Shown: positions 54,340 through 63,985, counted from the first letter of the stretch. The stretch: DNA of 64,000 nt from Gimesia sp. (GCA_002706765.1 PAJV01000045.1:96689-160688), one strand, 5' to 3'. Numbers and translations are program-made. The notes: generated by a model from the sequence alone, not told the origin.

Positions 54340-55074
54340 TCACTCAGCGGCTTCCTCAGGCATGAAGCGATACCCGGCACCCCGCACCGAGACGATGTGT
54401 ACAGGTTCAGCCGGATTGCTTTCGACCAGCTTACGCAGTCGCAGCACAAAGTTGTCGATGGTGCGTGTGGTCACAAAGGCGGACTGTTCGCCCCAGACAT
54501 CTTCCAGAATCTGGTTGCGGGTCAGCACCATGCCTGCATGCTCGATAAAATATTTGAGCAATCGCAGCTCCAGATTGGTCAGACTTTTGCGTTCGCCGTC
54601 GACTTCAATTTCGAACGATTCAAAGTCGACGATGACATTTCCGAATTCGTAGACGGCAGTCAGTTGACTGGTTTGCGGCAGGGCCTGTTTCACCAGGCTT
54701 TTGCGTTTGAGCAGATTCTTAACGCGGCTCAGTAGTTCGGGCAGGGCAAACGGCTTGGTCATGTATTGATCTGTACCACAGTCAAAAGCGTATGCTTTAT
54801 CTTCGCTCAGTTCGCGGGCACTGAGTACCAGGATTGGTACCACTTCATCAATCCGGCGGATCTCTTTTGCAATCTCATATCCGCTCATTCCCGGCAGCAT
54901 CAGGTCCAGCACAACCAGGTCAATACTTGCTTTATCAGTCTCATAACACTCTTGAAAATAGTTCAGCGCAGTTGGTCCGTCCTCGGCCGTCAAGACCGTA
55001 TATCCTTCCTGTTCAAAATTGAATTTCAATCCCTGCGCGAGTGCTTTTTCGTCTTCGACAACCAGTAACTTCAT
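54340..55074 (-). CDS. OmpR/PhoB-family response regulator
   Basis: A 244-residue regulator. The receiver domain has VVEDEKALAQGL, phospho-Asp in IDLVVLDLMLPGMSG (near 57), Ser in LVLSARE and Lys in YMTKPFALPELL. The C-terminal winged helix has LTNLELRLLKYFIEHAGMV and VTTRTIDNFVLRLRKLVE plus RGAGYRFM. Its ATG overlaps the kinase stop by ATGA, so translational coupling is likely. Its targets are unknown; it is not obviously linked to the nearby desaturase. Confidence 0.95.
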   Translation of the reverse strand: MKLLVVEDEKALAQGLKFNFEQEGYTVLTAEDGPTALNYFQECYETDKASIDLVVLDLMLPGMSGYEIAKEIRRIDEVVPILVLSARELSEDKAYAFDCGTDQYMTKPFALPELLSRVKNLLKRKSLVKQALPQTSQLTAVYEFGNVIVDFESFEIEVDGERKSLTNLELRLLKYFIEHAGMVLTRNQILEDVWGEQSAFVTTRTIDNFVLRLRKLVESNPAEPVHIVSVRGAGYRFMPEEAAE

Positions 55075-56075
55075 GTTTCTGCTCTCCCTGGCAAATCGAT
55101 GGCAAACACACTGCCGGGCTGATCCAGTCGATCGTGCACTGTGACTTTTCCTCCCAGCAGATGCACCAGGGTCCGTACGATATACAGTCCCAGCCCGGTT
55201 CCTGTTTTCCGTCGCTCCAGTTCACTTTCTCCACGATAGAAAATCTTAAAAATATCCTTTCGGATTTCGGGATCAACGCCTTCGCCATTATCCATCACAC
55301 GGGTAATCACACGACCGGCTTTACTGACCCTGACCTGAATCAGAATCCGGGGTTCGGCCCCGCCATATTTGATGGCATTGTCAATGACATTGCGAAAGAT
55401 CATTTCCAGTAAAATACGGCGTGTATGGAGTACCGCCGGTTCGATATCAAACTCAAAGATCTGTTCGACTTCCACCTGTCGCCTGGTACATTCGACACGC
55501 GCACAATGACGAATCAGCGGTTCCAGCAGAATATCTTCCGGGTCGCTCTCCATGCCCAGCGCGTCCAGGCGTTTGACTTCCAGCAGCTGGGAAATCAGGT
55601 GATCGAGCCGTTCCAGCTCAATTTTCATCGTTGCGTAAAATTCGCTGCGCTGTTCTTCTGCCAGCGTGCGCATCTGCAGCGTCTCCAGGTACAGACGCAG
55701 TGTGGCGATCGGCGTTTTCAGTTCATGGGTGACACTGTCAATGAAATCAGACTGCCGCTGACTGAGTCGTACTTCTTTGATCGTCAGAACCAGATACAGC
55801 GACAACCCGACCAGAATCAGAACAAACACGACCGTCCCGAACGCCAAAGCGGTCCACCAGTAAATCTGGGCCGCCAGAATAATCCAGAATACCATCAATG
55901 CGACGTTCAACACCATGAGTACGACGCTCAAAGTAATCGGCAGACGCAGCCGACCTCGACGTACCTTACGCATCAACTGCTGGGCAGACCGGCTACCGGA
56001 GCGCGGCGGCACCTCCGAGGCAGAAACCGGATTTTTCGCTTCTTCGTCAAGTTGTTGATGCCTGCTGGATGACAT
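55071..56075 (-). CDS. Sensor histidine kinase
   Basis: A 334-residue membrane kinase. Two adjacent transmembrane helices (about 47-67 and 76-100) are separated by only a few residues, so there is almost no periplasmic sensor domain. The dimerisation domain has the phospho-His in DSVTHELKTPIATL. The ATPase part has the N box IFRNVIDNAIKYGG, G1 VMDNGEGVD and G2 GTGLGLYIV. I start at ATG 56075; 56090 is a possible longer start. Coupled to the downstream regulator. Input is probably from within the membrane or cytosol. Confidence 0.94.
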   Translation of the reverse strand: MSSSRHQQLDEEAKNPVSASEVPPRSGSRSAQQLMRKVRRGRLRLPITLSVVLMVLNVALMVFWIILAAQIYWWTALAFGTVVFVLILVGLSLYLVLTIKEVRLSQRQSDFIDSVTHELKTPIATLRLYLETLQMRTLAEEQRSEFYATMKIELERLDHLISQLLEVKRLDALGMESDPEDILLEPLIRHCARVECTRRQVEVEQIFEFDIEPAVLHTRRILLEMIFRNVIDNAIKYGGAEPRILIQVRVSKAGRVITRVMDNGEGVDPEIRKDIFKIFYRGESELERRKTGTGLGLYIVRTLVHLLGGKVTVHDRLDQPGSVFAIDLPGRAET

Positions 56076-56402
56076 CGTCAGTTCCTTCAATTGATCTGCT
56101 GATATTCACAATTAATGCCCACGTTTCGTTTTCTCTGCTACCAGTATATCGAATAACAAATCAGTCGCGTATGCACAAACCTGCGCTGCATAATAAACCG
56201 GAGATTTCCGCATTCCTCAAGCGAAAAAACGAAAAATCTGTCCCTGGTTTCATTTTTCCCGCAACCATTTTTCGGCTCGGATTTTTTATATTTTCAAATC
56301 TTCCGGGGAATATATCGTACTTTGAGCGTCTCTTAAACTGTAACAGATCCCGCTTCACATCGCAGATCATAATTTTGACGATGCTCCAAAACAGGCGCTC
56401 CC
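56076..56402. other. Divergent gap, nothing recognised
   Basis: 327 nt between the kinase and the DUF2784 gene; must hold both promoters. No RNA gene, repeat or operator was identified. Confidence 0.4.
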
Positions 56403-56846
56403 ATGGATTTTCACGACACCCAGTTTCTGTATCGCCTCACAGCTGATTTCACAGTGGTGCTCCATTTTGCCTTTGTGATGTTTGTGTTACTGGGGCAGAT
56501 TCTGATCACAGCAGGTGCGTTTGCCGGCTGGGACTGGATCCGCAATTTCAAATTTCGTGTGATTCATCTGGCTTCGATCTTATTCGTCGTGCTCGAATCC
56601 GTGGCCGGCATCGTCTGCCCCCTGACCACACTGGAAAAATGGTTACGGAAACAGGCCGGGCAGGTAAGCTACCAGGGCGATTTTATCGCGAACTGGATAC
56701 ATGAAGTGCTCTTTATCGATGAAGGGACTGTTGAACCCTGGGTATTCACAGCCTGTTATTCATTGTTTGGCCTAATAGTTCTACTCACATTTTACTTCGC
56801 GCCACCGCGGCGCAAACCCGGACAGTCCCCCGCGGAAGAAGTCTGA
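56403..56846 (+). CDS. DUF2784 integral membrane protein
   Basis: A 147-residue protein with about four hydrophobic helices. It shows the DUF2784 pattern: RLTADFTVVLHFAFVMFVLLG, WDWIRNFKFRVIHLASIL, ESVAGIVCPLTTLEKWLRK and FIANWIHEVLFID. The function of the family is not known. It has a basic C-terminal tail (APPRRKPGQS). It is single, 155 nt upstream of the SDR gene on the same strand. Confidence 0.9.
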   Translation: MDFHDTQFLYRLTADFTVVLHFAFVMFVLLGQILITAGAFAGWDWIRNFKFRVIHLASILFVVLESVAGIVCPLTTLEKWLRKQAGQVSYQGDFIANWIHEVLFIDEGTVEPWVFTACYSLFGLIVLLTFYFAPPRRKPGQSPAEEV

Positions 56847-57001
56847 TTTCGTCTTCGTTTCCTTCCAGTACATCATTTCAATTTCCCCCCGGATTACGTA
56901 ATATTGGGAGAGCAGAGGGGAATCAACTTCGCTGCTTTCGACCTGCTTTCCACAGACATTAAATTTCCACAGACATCAGAATCAGATAGAGAACTTCAAA
57001 C

Positions 57002-57730
57002 ATGCCCGGATTAGAAAATAAAAATATCGTTGTGACCGGCGGAGGGACTGGAATTGGAGAAGCCTGTGCCTTAAGCCTGGCCCAGGCCGGTGCCAGTGTG
57101 GTTGTGGGTGGCAGACGGCAGTCCCCCCTGGAAGCGGTTTCTGCACAGGCGGAAGGTAAAATCGGTTTCCACACCATTGATGTTGCAGACCGCGAAAGTG
57201 TCACCACATTTTTTGACTGGGCAAATGAAAAACTGGGGCACATCGATATCCTCGTGCATTGTGCAGGCATTAACTGTCGAGAACGTTCCATGGAAGTGGT
57301 TTCGGGGGAAGACTGGGATAAACTGATGACGGTCAACGCGACCGGTGCATTCAACTGCATGCAGGCAGTTCTGCCTCAAATGCGGGAACGACAGGATGGA
57401 CTGATCATTAATATCTGTTCCGTATCGGGAATTCGGGCTGGCCTGCTGGGCGGAGTTGCCTATAATGCCTCGAAGTTTGCGATGGCAGCGTTGGGAACCA
57501 CTGTCGCACAGGAAGAGAAAGATCGCGGAGTCCGGATTTCCACGATCTACCCGGGGGAAGTAGAAACTCCCATCCTGGACGAGCGGCCGGTTCCCGTCAG
57601 CAAAGAACATCGTGCTAAAATTCTGCAGCCGGAAGATGTTGCCGCTGCAGTGAAAATGATTTGTCAGCTCCCTCCACGTGCTCACGTTCCCGATCTGACA
57701 ATAAAGCCCACCACAGCAGCATTTGTCTAA
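57002..57730 (+). CDS. Short-chain dehydrogenase/reductase
   Basis: A 242-residue classical SDR. Cofactor motif TGGGTGIGEACA at the N-terminus, with GGRRQ after the second strand suggesting NADP preference. The NAG-equivalent is VHCAGINCRERS. Catalytic Ser in INICSVSGI and YNASKFAM give the Ser-Tyr-Lys set. The substrate is unknown. It is followed by the YheT-like hydrolase 36 nt downstream, so likely cotranscribed. Confidence 0.9.
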   Translation: MPGLENKNIVVTGGGTGIGEACALSLAQAGASVVVGGRRQSPLEAVSAQAEGKIGFHTIDVADRESVTTFFDWANEKLGHIDILVHCAGINCRERSMEVVSGEDWDKLMTVNATGAFNCMQAVLPQMRERQDGLIINICSVSGIRAGLLGGVAYNASKFAMAALGTTVAQEEKDRGVRISTIYPGEVETPILDERPVPVSKEHRAKILQPEDVAAAVKMICQLPPRAHVPDLTIKPTTAAFV

Positions 57731-57765
57731 ATCAGTTGCGAGAACGTTCGACAGGACAGAACTTA

Positions 57766-58821
57766 ATGAAGAGTGATCTGGTTTTTCCGCCGTTTGTTCC
57801 ACATCGGCTTTATCGAAATCCTCACCTGCAGACGATTGTCGGCCAGTTTCATTCGCGGGTCAAATCACCCTATCAGGCAGAACAGCACAGCTGTCGACTG
57901 CCTGATAATGATCTGCTGATCCTGCACGATGACTGTCCGGGCAGCTGGCGACCCGGCGACCGGGTGGTGATTCTGTTACACGGACTTTCTGGCTGCCACC
58001 GCAGTTCTTACATGATCCGCCTGGCACATAAGCTGAATAACAAAGGAGTCCGGGTCTTCCGCATGGACCTGCGAGGCTGTGGAGCAGGGACAGGCCTGGC
58101 CAAATCTCCCTACCATGCCGGCAGTTTCCTCGATCTGAAAATCGCGCTGGAACGCATCGAACACATGTGTCCGCGTTCCCTGATTGGAATTGCGGGGTTT
58201 TCACTGGGAGGCACCATCTCCCTCAACTACCTGGGACGGCATGCCGAAGCTTCTGATCTGGTCGATCGGGCCATCGTGCTCAATCCCCCATTGCAACTGT
58301 CGGAAAGTGTGAGAGTTTTCGGCAAACCCCTGTTCGGTCGCTACCAGAGGCACTTCGTCACGAACCTGATCAAACACGTGCGCAAATCGCATCGGTTCAA
58401 TGAACATACCGATAAGATTTCCGGGGCGAATTATCCCAAAAGTCTGCTGGAATTTGATGATCAGTTCACGGCGCCCCTGGCCGGTTTTGATTCAGCCGAA
58501 GATTACTACACACGCTGCAGCCCGGCTGAAGTGCTGGAACATATTAATATCCCCACCCTGATTATCACTGCCAAGGATGATCCGCTGGTTCCCGCTTCCA
58601 CTTATCAGCAGGCCGTGGACGAGCTGGTCCATCATGAAAAAGTCACCCTGTATCTCACTGAGTACGGGGGACATCTGGGCTTTATCAGCGGGCGCTCCAA
58701 TGACCCGGATCCCCGCTGGTCTGACTGGCGCATTATTGACTGGATGCTGGCCGAATCCCCCGAAGGACTGGCCAGCCAGGTCCGTGATCTGTCGCGGCCC
58801 GCAATCGTGCAGACCGCCTGA
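57766..58821 (+). CDS. Alpha/beta hydrolase, YheT-like
   Basis: A 351-residue protein of the YheT/ABHD1-3 type, with the family PHLQTIVGQF start, oxyanion-region LLHGLSGCHRS and nucleophile in GIAGFSLGGTISLNYLG (Ser near 147). Acid Asp lies in IITAKDDPLVP and His in YGGHLGFISG. It is a probable esterase or lipase-type hydrolase in the cytosol. ATG 57766 has ACAGGACAG upstream; the open frame extends back into the SDR gene but is not coding there. Confidence 0.9.
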   Translation: MKSDLVFPPFVPHRLYRNPHLQTIVGQFHSRVKSPYQAEQHSCRLPDNDLLILHDDCPGSWRPGDRVVILLHGLSGCHRSSYMIRLAHKLNNKGVRVFRMDLRGCGAGTGLAKSPYHAGSFLDLKIALERIEHMCPRSLIGIAGFSLGGTISLNYLGRHAEASDLVDRAIVLNPPLQLSESVRVFGKPLFGRYQRHFVTNLIKHVRKSHRFNEHTDKISGANYPKSLLEFDDQFTAPLAGFDSAEDYYTRCSPAEVLEHINIPTLIITAKDDPLVPASTYQQAVDELVHHEKVTLYLTEYGGHLGFISGRSNDPDPRWSDWRIIDWMLAESPEGLASQVRDLSRPAIVQTA

Positions 58822-58848
58822 CGCTCAGACAGCCGAAACGCCAACGAC

Positions 58849-60285
58849 TCAGTGAGCCGCCGGGCTTTCATTCTGGAATGCCCGGGCCCGGAACAGAAAC
58901 TCTACGATGTTTCCTTCGTGAGGCTGCAGCCAGTTCAAGGCATTCGTTTTGACCGCTCCGATATTCAGGCGATCAATATTGGTCGCATCGAGCAGTTGCT
59001 GTGACCACTGCGGATCTTCGGTGATCGCGGTGCAGACCAGCGTCGGCCCGATTTTCTTCAGCATGTCTTTCTGCTCGCACTGCACGACCGATGCCATCGG
59101 GAACATGTATTCGGTATTCGCCAGGGCAGGGTCGGTGCTGGCACAATGCACGATGGTGGGACGCAGGTAATCGCAGCGTTCCAATTCGATCAGGCGTTCG
59201 CCGTCACGGTACTTTGCCGTCACTTCTGTCACGCCCGGCTCTTTCAAACCTTCTTCAATCTGCGTGTGCATGGCTTTGGCGGCACCGGTCATCGTGAAAG
59301 CAGCCAGTGGTGCTTCCGGGTCTGTCATCGAAGTCGGTCCCACAGGTCCAATACGTTTGGCAATCGCATCCGCGATGGCTTCGGTGTGACGTGATGCCCA
59401 GACGCCGGACGCGTTAATGCAGCTGCGTCCGCCGTTCTGAAAGATACTGTCGACCATCAGATCGAGGTAATCTTCCCAGCGGTCCACCACATCATCGCCC
59501 AGCAGAATCTTACTGAAACCGGGACCGTGCGCCTGCACGTTGGGATTGCCTTTATATTTATCAATGGTCTGCTGCCCGCCGAACAGCATCACCCGCTGAC
59601 AGAGTTCGGTGACTGTCGAACCCACATCGTGAGGACCGGGGTACACCGAAATACATTCACGGGGAATGCCCGCCTGGCAGAACGCTTCGGTCATACGATA
59701 AGGTGTCCACGGTTCTGAAGAGCCCGGCTTCAGCACCAGGCCAATCTGCATCGGCAGAATCGGCATCCAGAGCGTATGCACGCCGGGAGAGTTGGAAGGC
59801 AGAACCAGCCCGAGTACCGGCGAATTGGCCTGGTAGCTCATCATCACGCCCCGTTCTTCTTTGCCGTATCCCCGTGTCAGAATATCCAGGGGCAGGCCGC
59901 GCGTCAGTGAATCCAGAATCTCGTCCATGTGCTCCAGCACGAACGCAACCTTCTTCATATTGCCGGCACACATCCATTCGGGCATTCCGGTACTGGCGGA
60001 CTGAATCCGGCAGAACTCTTCGGGAGTCTGTGTGCCGTTGCCCAGCGGCAGTTCTGCTGTCATGTAAAGTTCAGCGGCTTTTTTGCAGATCTCCAGCAGT
60101 TTTGAAATCGGAATTTCCCGCAGCAGATCGCGGGCCCGCTGTGCTTTCCGCATGTCCATCTTCACCAGGCCCGCATTGGCCTGGTGCACTTTGGCTAACG
60201 GCTCGCCGGTTTCAAAATGAACGACTTCCTGTTGATCGAAACTTTCGTAAGGTTTTCCCCAGCGAATTACAGGTATTTCCAGCAC
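58849..60285 (-). CDS. Aldehyde dehydrogenase superfamily protein (acyl-reductase-like)
   Basis: A 478-residue ALDH-fold enzyme. The N-terminus is atypical (IPVIRWGKPYESFDQQEVVHFETG). A cofactor-binding LVLPSNSPGVHTLWMP segment replaces the usual PWNxP, and the catalytic Cys lies in QNGGRSCINASGVW. The Glu-containing FGGQQTIDKYKGN region stands where ALDHs have the glycine motif. GTG 60285 is used, with AAAAGGAAAA upstream. The adjacent upstream gene on the same strand encodes an acyl-adenylating enzyme, suggesting acid activation and aldehyde formation, a LuxE/LuxC-like arrangement. Direction and substrate are inference. Confidence 0.82.
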   Translation of the reverse strand: MLEIPVIRWGKPYESFDQQEVVHFETGEPLAKVHQANAGLVKMDMRKAQRARDLLREIPISKLLEICKKAAELYMTAELPLGNGTQTPEEFCRIQSASTGMPEWMCAGNMKKVAFVLEHMDEILDSLTRGLPLDILTRGYGKEERGVMMSYQANSPVLGLVLPSNSPGVHTLWMPILPMQIGLVLKPGSSEPWTPYRMTEAFCQAGIPRECISVYPGPHDVGSTVTELCQRVMLFGGQQTIDKYKGNPNVQAHGPGFSKILLGDDVVDRWEDYLDLMVDSIFQNGGRSCINASGVWASRHTEAIADAIAKRIGPVGPTSMTDPEAPLAAFTMTGAAKAMHTQIEEGLKEPGVTEVTAKYRDGERLIELERCDYLRPTIVHCASTDPALANTEYMFPMASVVQCEQKDMLKKIGPTLVCTAITEDPQWSQQLLDATNIDRLNIGAVKTNALNWLQPHEGNIVEFLFRARAFQNESPAAH

Positions 60286-60427
60286 GGCAGTTTTCCTTTT
60301 TATAGATAATGCGAATCAAGCAAATGATCCCGCATCCAGGCAGTGAGATCAGATCTGGCAGCACAGCACATACGAATCGAACGTCAGAAAACCAGGCCGA
60401 CCCACAAATTCGCTGAGCACAATCGGT

Positions 60428-61531
60428 TTAATAAACGCCCACCGTCGTCGATGAGGCAATCTTGTGGAACGGACGCACGCCGCTCACACCATCCCAGGGA
60501 TACTTGGAATGTGGCTTTTCGCGTTCGCCTTCATCCCGTTCGAGGAAGCCGGGAATAAACAGCTCTTTGGTCATTGTGAACAGTTTCACGCGACCGGTTT
60601 CGCCATAAGGCACAACCTTGGTATGGTCATCGAAATCAACGACACGAATTGCAGCACGAGGCTGCGGGGCGTAGTACGTAATTTTGTAATCGTCAGCTGG
60701 ATCGAACGGCTTACCACAGGCCAGCCCCATCAGCGTATTGCCGTAGGTCGGGGTAATGTAAACGTTCTCACCCAGCAGTTCCTCACGGGCAAAGCGATAC
60801 CACTGCTGCGTGAATTCGGTTCCGCCACAGAAGATACCGGTAATGCCGGCTTCTTCAATGCTCGAACCTTCATCCATCAGCCGCATGGCCAGTGCTTCCA
60901 GCAGCTTGGGTGTGGTAAACATACATTTGATATTATGACCGGCCCCCAGGATCGCCATTGCCTGGTCAATCACGTGGGCACTGTATTCTTTGACTTCGTC
61001 GATCTTGCCTTTTTTGATCAGCTTGACGACCCAGCGGGGATCGAGGTCGACACAGAAGGAAATCCCGCCGCGGTACTGCGCCATATGTTCCACGGCCAGC
61101 CGCAACCGACGTGGACCGGAAGGCCCCAGCATCAGCCAGTTCGAGCCTTTAGGGAACGATTCATCGGGCAGGGTATCGCTGAAGTTTTCGTAGTCGATGC
61201 GGAAGTCGTCAATCACCACGCGCGACTTGGGAATGCCGGTCGTCCCGCCGGTCTCGAAGACGTAGGTCGGTTTTCCCAGCAGTGCTTTGGGAATCCAGCG
61301 ATCCAGGGGACCGCCGCGCAGTTCGTCATCTTCGAACAGCGGGAACTTGTTCAGATCTTCAAAGCAGTTGACATCGGTCAGCGGATTGAAGTCGAACGAT
61401 TTGGCTTTCTCCAGCCAGTAAGGAGAACCGGTTTCCGGATTGAAGTGCCACTGAACGTGCTCGCGGGTATGAGCATCGAGTGCTTCCTGGTTCTGTTTTA
61501 CCAATTCGTCAAGGTTACTGTTGTCGGTCAC
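60428..61531 (-). CDS. ANL-superfamily acyl-activating enzyme (LuxE / phenylacetate-CoA ligase-like)
   Basis: A 367-residue enzyme with the AMP-binding P-loop in VFETGGTTGIPKSR. It shows the GITGIFCGGTEFT segment, the TPTYGNTLMGLA aromatic motif and PYGETGRVKLFTM. It is shorter than full acyl-CoA ligases, with a truncated C-terminal domain, as in LuxE and F390-synthetase-like members. I use GTG 61531 (TTTGGAGTGA upstream). The frame runs to a TTG at 61708, but residues 1-59 of that version look non-coding. Gap of 142 nt to the ALDH gene. Confidence 0.75.
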   Translation of the reverse strand: MTDNSNLDELVKQNQEALDAHTREHVQWHFNPETGSPYWLEKAKSFDFNPLTDVNCFEDLNKFPLFEDDELRGGPLDRWIPKALLGKPTYVFETGGTTGIPKSRVVIDDFRIDYENFSDTLPDESFPKGSNWLMLGPSGPRRLRLAVEHMAQYRGGISFCVDLDPRWVVKLIKKGKIDEVKEYSAHVIDQAMAILGAGHNIKCMFTTPKLLEALAMRLMDEGSSIEEAGITGIFCGGTEFTQQWYRFAREELLGENVYITPTYGNTLMGLACGKPFDPADDYKITYYAPQPRAAIRVVDFDDHTKVVPYGETGRVKLFTMTKELFIPGFLERDEGEREKPHSKYPWDGVSGVRPFHKIASSTTVGVY

Positions 61532-61970
61532 TATGAGACTCACTCCAAACAGGGAAGGAATAATGGCGGGGAAAAAAACCATGTTCAGCAGGAAACATGT
61601 ACTCAAACGCTTATGAATCATTCTAGGAGTTTCGGATGTTTTTTCAACTAAGGGACTTGCTGTCAGTTCGAGATCCCTCACAATCTCTGCGCCGGGATTT
61701 TCAGACAACTTGAGCGAAAGCGGACCGATTTAAAAGCATTTCGAGAGTTTTCCGCGGGAATCAGACCTAATCTGCATTTTGGGTAGATCAGGCATACCGG
61801 ATCAATCAGTCACATCAGACATGATGCACCTGTTCGGGTAAGAAAATAGCAGCTTTCGTCTTCAATCGGCGTCCCCAGATTGACAGTAGTATAGAGAATG
61901 GTAAAATTAGATATTCAAATAATTTATTGCTCTTTTTTCTGTTCGGCTCCTCGTATTCTGCGAGACAATC
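61532..61970. other. Divergent intergenic region, nothing recognised
   Basis: About 440 nt between the acyl-activating enzyme and the GNAT gene. If the longer start at 61708 is used, the gap shortens to 262 nt. AT-rich; no repeat or RNA identified. Confidence 0.4.
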
Positions 61971-62546
61971 ATGGACTTTACCGAAACGTACTTTCGTAGA
62001 TTTCGAATGGAAATCGAGCTGGCCCACGCGCGACTGGAAGACACCACGCTCCCCGAAGGTTATCGCTGGTGTCCCTGGGAGCTGACCACCGTCGATCGTC
62101 ACGCTGTCGCCAAGTACCACAGCTTCCGCTCTGAACTGGATGCCCGCGTGTTTCCCTGCCTGGGCGATTTTGATGGCTGCCGCAAGCTGATGCAGGATAT
62201 CTCGCGTCAACGCAACTTCCTCTCCACAGGCACCTGGCTGATTACCTGGGACGGAACCGGCAATGAAGACGCCGTCGACTGTGGCACCATCCAGGCCATC
62301 GTTCCCAGCCGCATCATGGGCGCGATCCAGAACGTCGGCATCACCCCCGAACACCGTGGCTTAGGGCTGGGCAGGGCACTGGTCACCAAATGCCTGATCG
62401 GTTTCCAGGCTGCCAAAGTCAAACGGGCCTATCTCGAAGTCACCGCCGACAACGAACCAGCCATCAACCTCTACCGCTCCATCGGCTTTCGTCTCACGCG
62501 GACGCTCTACAAACCAAGCCAGTACGTCGAAACCCCCTCCTTGTGA
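61971..62546 (+). CDS. GNAT family N-acetyltransferase
   Basis: A 191-residue protein. The acetyl-CoA-binding motif A is in VGITPEHRGLGLGRALVTKCL (near 125-143), preceded by a strand with MGAIQNVGI. Motif B is EVTADNEPAINLYRSIGFRLTRTL. The N-terminal half has a family-specific FRMEIELAHARLED and YRWCPWELTTVDRHAVAKYHSFRSELD region. The acceptor is unknown. Single gene, last one before the repeat-rich tract. Confidence 0.88.
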   Translation: MDFTETYFRRFRMEIELAHARLEDTTLPEGYRWCPWELTTVDRHAVAKYHSFRSELDARVFPCLGDFDGCRKLMQDISRQRNFLSTGTWLITWDGTGNEDAVDCGTIQAIVPSRIMGAIQNVGITPEHRGLGLGRALVTKCLIGFQAAKVKRAYLEVTADNEPAINLYRSIGFRLTRTLYKPSQYVETPSL

Positions 62547-63159
62547 ATCAAACAACCGGCCCATCAACCCGACATCATCAAGCCGACATTGATGTGTCAT
62601 CAACGCCAGATCCCCTCTGCTGCGCCTTACTCCTTGATCAATCAGTTCAACCAATAAGGTTGACGGCTTGCTGTCGATTTCAGCACCTGCTGAACCTGCA
62701 CTACTGAAAAACCGGTCACCGCAACTGCTCAAACTCCCCTTGACGCCGCCGCGCCGCTGGCGATAAGCGCTATTCTGAGTCGCGCGCGTGACCAGTTTAC
62801 AGAGCACTGAAACACAAGCCACCTGTTCCTGATCTTCACTATAAATGAGGCTGTTTTTTCCCGATTTGCACTGCCTGAAACGACACCGGTTCGTAATGGT
62901 AGCCTGCGGGTCGCCGCACATCGCAAAGCTTCGCCCCGGCACCGCCCCGACATCGCAGCAGGTCGGTCCTTTCTCAACCCGTTTCGCCACATGAGCTTGT
63001 TCATCCCCCTTGACACCCCCATGACTTTCCACAAAATAACCCACCATGAATAACCCAACATGCAACGAAACCACTGACCACAAACCACAGATCGAACACC
63101 AGAATGAACCAAGCAAAAACAACAATATTTCAATGTCCGCTCCCCCGTCCGGGTCCCAT

Positions 63160-63178
63160 CTGTCGGCTTGCCCGACAG
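63160..63178 (+). repeat. CTTGC-loop hairpin repeat
   Basis: CTGTCGG-CTTGC-CCGACAG, a 7-bp perfect stem. Related forms are at 63388-63409 (one mismatch) and, inverted with ACAAG loops, at 63308-63324 and 63942-63965. Confidence 0.7.
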
Positions 63179-63210
63179 TGCCCGAAAAACCAGCCCCCGC
63201 ACATAAATCA

Positions 63211-63340
63211 AGGGTGAGCCCGAATGCAATTCGGGCCGAGCGCAGCGAGCAGGAGGTCGCAGCTACCACGTACAATCCAGAACCGGGCTTCCCCACCCAT
63301 TCGACACGGCCGGACAAGCCGGCCATGCCACCCGGAAACC
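63211..63340 (+). repeat. REP-like repeat, copy 1
   Basis: Starts with palindrome CCCGAAT-GCA-ATTCGGG, then GCCGAGCGCAGCGAGCAGG, GGTCGCAG, CCACGTAC, ATCCAGAACC, and the hairpin GGCCGG-ACAAG-CCGGCC (63308-63324). Closely similar to the copy at 63848. Confidence 0.8.
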
Positions 63341-63624
63341 TCTATTTTTAGTGCAATGTTTCCTAAAATATCAGACGAGCGTGTGCCACTGTTCGGCTTG
63401 CCCGACAGTGCTGGTATTAACGTCCCCATCCACGTTTCACAACAAATTATAAAAGAAACGCCCCACCCCCCGCAGATGAAAATTCCGAACCCCTGAATGA
63501 TCAAAAGTAGGATCAAAAAGGTGTCATCGATATTCATCATAGATCACCCCAGATTAACCTCGTATTTTCCCAGTTCGCAAAAAACCGCGGCTAACGCCGT
63601 ACGGCTAATTATCGAGAAAGAAAG

Positions 63625-63675
63625 GCTAGCCCCGGATGCAATTCGGGCCGAGCGCAGCGAACAGGAAACTGTCAG
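63625..63675 (+). repeat. REP-like repeat, copy 2 (short)
   Basis: Only the head of the repeat: CCCGGAT-GCA-ATTCGGG (one G-T pair) and GCCGAGCGCAGCGAACAGG, then it diverges. Confidence 0.75.
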
Positions 63676-63721
63676 GGCAATCACTCAATTCAGAACAACA
63701 AAGCCCACCTGTTCATCGTAG

Positions 63722-63743
63722 GGGTCGACCCATGTGTCGACCC
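63722..63743. repeat. Isolated palindrome
   Basis: GGGTCGAC-CCATGT-GTCGACCC, an 8-bp perfect stem with a 6-nt loop, no T-run. Different in sequence from the neighbouring hairpin families. Confidence 0.55.
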
Positions 63744-63847
63744 GCCTGCCGAGTATCAACCCCGTATCACGCCCAATGGCAATAGAACAAAACATCCCCA
63801 TCAGATTTTTCACCCTGGAAAACCCTGAAATCACACGAAAGAAAAAT

Positions 63848-63985
63848 GGGTGAGCCCGAATGCAATTCGGGCCGAGCGCAGCGAGCAGGAGGTCGCAGTT
63901 TCCACGTACCATCCAGAACCAAAGTTTCCACACCCATTCGGCACCGTCGGACAAGCCGAGCGGTGGCACACGGACGTCGTATACT
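63848..63985 (+). repeat. REP-like repeat, copy 3
   Basis: Same order as copy 1 over about 120 nt, with scattered substitutions, ending in a CACCG..CGG-ACAAG-CCG..CGGTG hairpin (63942-63965). Confidence 0.8.

Noticed and set aside
60464-61651. Plus-strand open frame of 395 codons
   Set aside because: It is antisense to the acyl-activating enzyme, whose motifs are clear; the frame is a shadow of codon bias.
62361-63326. Minus-strand open frame of 321 codons over the repeat tract
   Set aside because: It overlaps the GNAT gene antisense, runs through hairpin repeats, and the translation is low in domain-like pattern.
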